NCBI GenBank assembly: GCA_017635595.1
Contig: JAGBLF010000012.1
Span: 1 to 64,000, forward strand
Source of the DNA: Alphaproteobacteria bacterium
Lineage (GTDB): Bacteria > Pseudomonadota > Alphaproteobacteria > RF32 > CAG-239
Length of the DNA: 64,000 nucleotides
Direction of reading: 5' to 3'
The stretch's first letter is position 1. Each line of letters opens with the position of its first letter. Under the pieces are notes generated by a model, which was given only the letters and a program-made list of their open reading frames with translations, had not been told where the DNA came from and searched no databases. Shown piece by piece: positions 63,901 through 64,000 of the stretch. The translations under genes and the position numbers were made by a program.

Positions 63901-64000
63901 AAGTTACCGTCTTTATCATAGACCGCCTTTAATTGACCGACGTGACCGATAACATTGCCGTCTTTATCAACAACATTGCCGTTTTTATCAACATGGCCGA
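57960..64000. repeat. 51-bp tandem coding repeats, 6 kb
   Basis: Two adjacent genes are built mostly from 51-base (17-codon) units. Units in the VirB10 gene are strongly diverged; those toward the right edge are nearly identical. From about 63630 to the edge they form a 153-base higher-order unit (three repeats), seen where GACGTGACCGATAAC recurs at 63633, 63786 and 63939. This indicates recent expansion and is a risk for assembly. Confidence 0.85.
60960..64000 (-). CDS. Giant repeat protein before virB10, partial
   Basis: The frame is open from the right edge, so the start is outside the window; more than 1000 residues are visible. It consists of 17-residue repeats with consensus IGHVDENGNVVDKDGNV, very regular near the edge and diverging toward the stop. 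Unlike the next gene it has no TrbI domain; it ends in ARNRRN. It is joined to virB10 by TGATG. The repeats look like a beta-solenoid. It may form an extended or surface part of the secretion apparatus. A possible GTG at 63314 is not a real start, because the frame continues upstream. Confidence 0.8.
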   Translation of the reverse strand, partial: GHVDKNGNVVDKDGNVIGHVGQLKAVYDKDGNLIGYADETGKVYDKDGKLIGHVDENGNVVDKDGNVIGHVGQLKAVYDKDGNLIGYADENGNVYDKDGKLIGHVDENGNVVDKDGNVIGHVSNRRVAVDANGKVIGYIDENGNVIDENGRVIGKVDKNGNVVDENGKIIGFTDALHAAVDANGNLIGYVDAEGNVYDKNGKLIGHVDENGNVVDFNGNVIGYEDKNRVAVDENGNIIGRIDANGNVIDENGKIIGHVDENGNIVQYSSADGPVIGTAGAMMELAVDENGNVIGYIDKDGNVYDENGNLIGHVNENGDVVDLNGNIIGHRSGKKVRVVYDKDGNIIGYVDEKGIVRDKNGNIIGISDAQGNIHSFGQKVIGGRFNKNLLPITPSGSILGTINNRGEVINQGKVVGRMRPDDLVTDIAGAKILARGVNPGYIVNWGCDFTSKLDKDGIIRQDGVETDYQVYADGTVWDSTGKYKGHVIETGSVYDNECNYVGEASADGYVRDTSGREIGCLNPDGTVLDINEPRIKGHLVNQRKVVSPNTWRSLGSLEAGGLLRDNRGNVIGCSNVYGDVYNKNMAYIGSASKAKYALSFDGKFIGSFDQQGNLNAKGINGAHLIFDKLLADQNQNIIGYAIPEVNILADADGNILGHMFPDGVVYDSSGVVIDRFNGGDVGLYNGSVAKFIRPLQVVGADGRNLGIVNYDLSVIDFKGSIIGKVNTKGQMFDESGHQIGGVVQQGAVRGYDGTYLGYVVSTGEVVQLDNVDNGNGIKFNMGDITGHVAPDGVVLKDRKIIGEVLPQKVMVDVYGNVVGFSNDRGYVISPSGAAVAVLLPGGGNANNYLPLQTGAVINFQGQIIGTVLPTGQFMDTKHLISGRVLADGKVISSTGVFLGEVVGGDIVIGNNDTIQGLIQFDGTVVKDGNLVGQILTDGLAVDNQKNILGHTFSIGNPVLSNSGAYVGRISALGRVVIDENNEIGFIKSNGTYIDLDKNVAGYSLPEVARNRRN

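Noticed and set aside
57960..64000. CRISPR-like array
   Set aside because: The repeats are contiguous, in frame and coding, with no unique spacers between fixed repeats.

Overview
This window looks like a piece of an AT-rich, host- or gut-associated alphaproteobacterium living without oxygen. The evidence is an oxygen-independent class III ribonucleotide reductase, a membrane pyrophosphatase, a PFK-type phosphofructokinase, VirB-type secretion genes, an outer-membrane LPS export cluster, and proteobacterial core genes (hflKC, holC, ptsN/hpf, truB-rpsO-pnp, rpmH-rnpA-yidD-yidC-engB). Placement near the uncultured gut alphaproteobacteria is inference; a marker-gene tree would be decisive.

Layout. 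0.3-7.6 kb: infC, gyrB, a small membrane protein, then nrdD / a detached glycyl-radical subunit / nrdG under a promoter covered by a pair of NrdR boxes. 8-17 kb: a TolC-like lipoprotein divergent from virB8 plus a lipoprotein hydrolase, a MarC-type protein, an orphan, hppA and a periplasmic ankyrin protein. 17-31 kb: a tRNA-Arg with a duplicated 3' end, rpmB, pfkA, rpsU and truB-rpsO-pnp, interleaved with many orphan genes. 31-37 kb: ligA, a 35-residue-repeat protein, another orphan-family member and ychF. 38-48 kb: hpf-ptsN, kdsD-lptC/lptA-lptB, hflK-hflC-degP-holC and mrp. 48-52 kb: a methyltransferase, a Bax-inhibitor-like protein, and a lipoprotein and lysozyme next to a broken lysozyme copy. 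52.5-55.7 kb: rpmH-rnpA-yidD-yidC-engB. 55.7 kb to the right edge: a leftward type IV secretion operon ending in virB10-virB11. Here VirB10 carries about 1000 residues of 17-residue repeats, and a second giant repeat protein runs off the edge.

The accessory genes form a coherent layer. At least twelve orphans lack a Shine-Dalgarno sequence and start after an A/T-rich leader ending in ATT-ATG or similar, while most housekeeping genes have clear AGGAG-type sites. Four of these orphans are paralogues of one unrecognised family (shared motif PLPIxYLGxxN...LPFLD...DKVFGIxVDG). Three small membrane-protein genes share one leader design: promoter TTGATT-N17-TATA(A/C)T, then 12-13 bases later an inverted repeat related to TACAAATTATG enclosing 43-55 bases, then a T-run, then an SD-less start. 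Together with VirB8, VirB10 and VirB11, a lysozyme, an ankyrin protein and cytoplasmic repeat proteins, this suggests a host-interaction layer. No function could be assigned to the orphan families from sequence alone.
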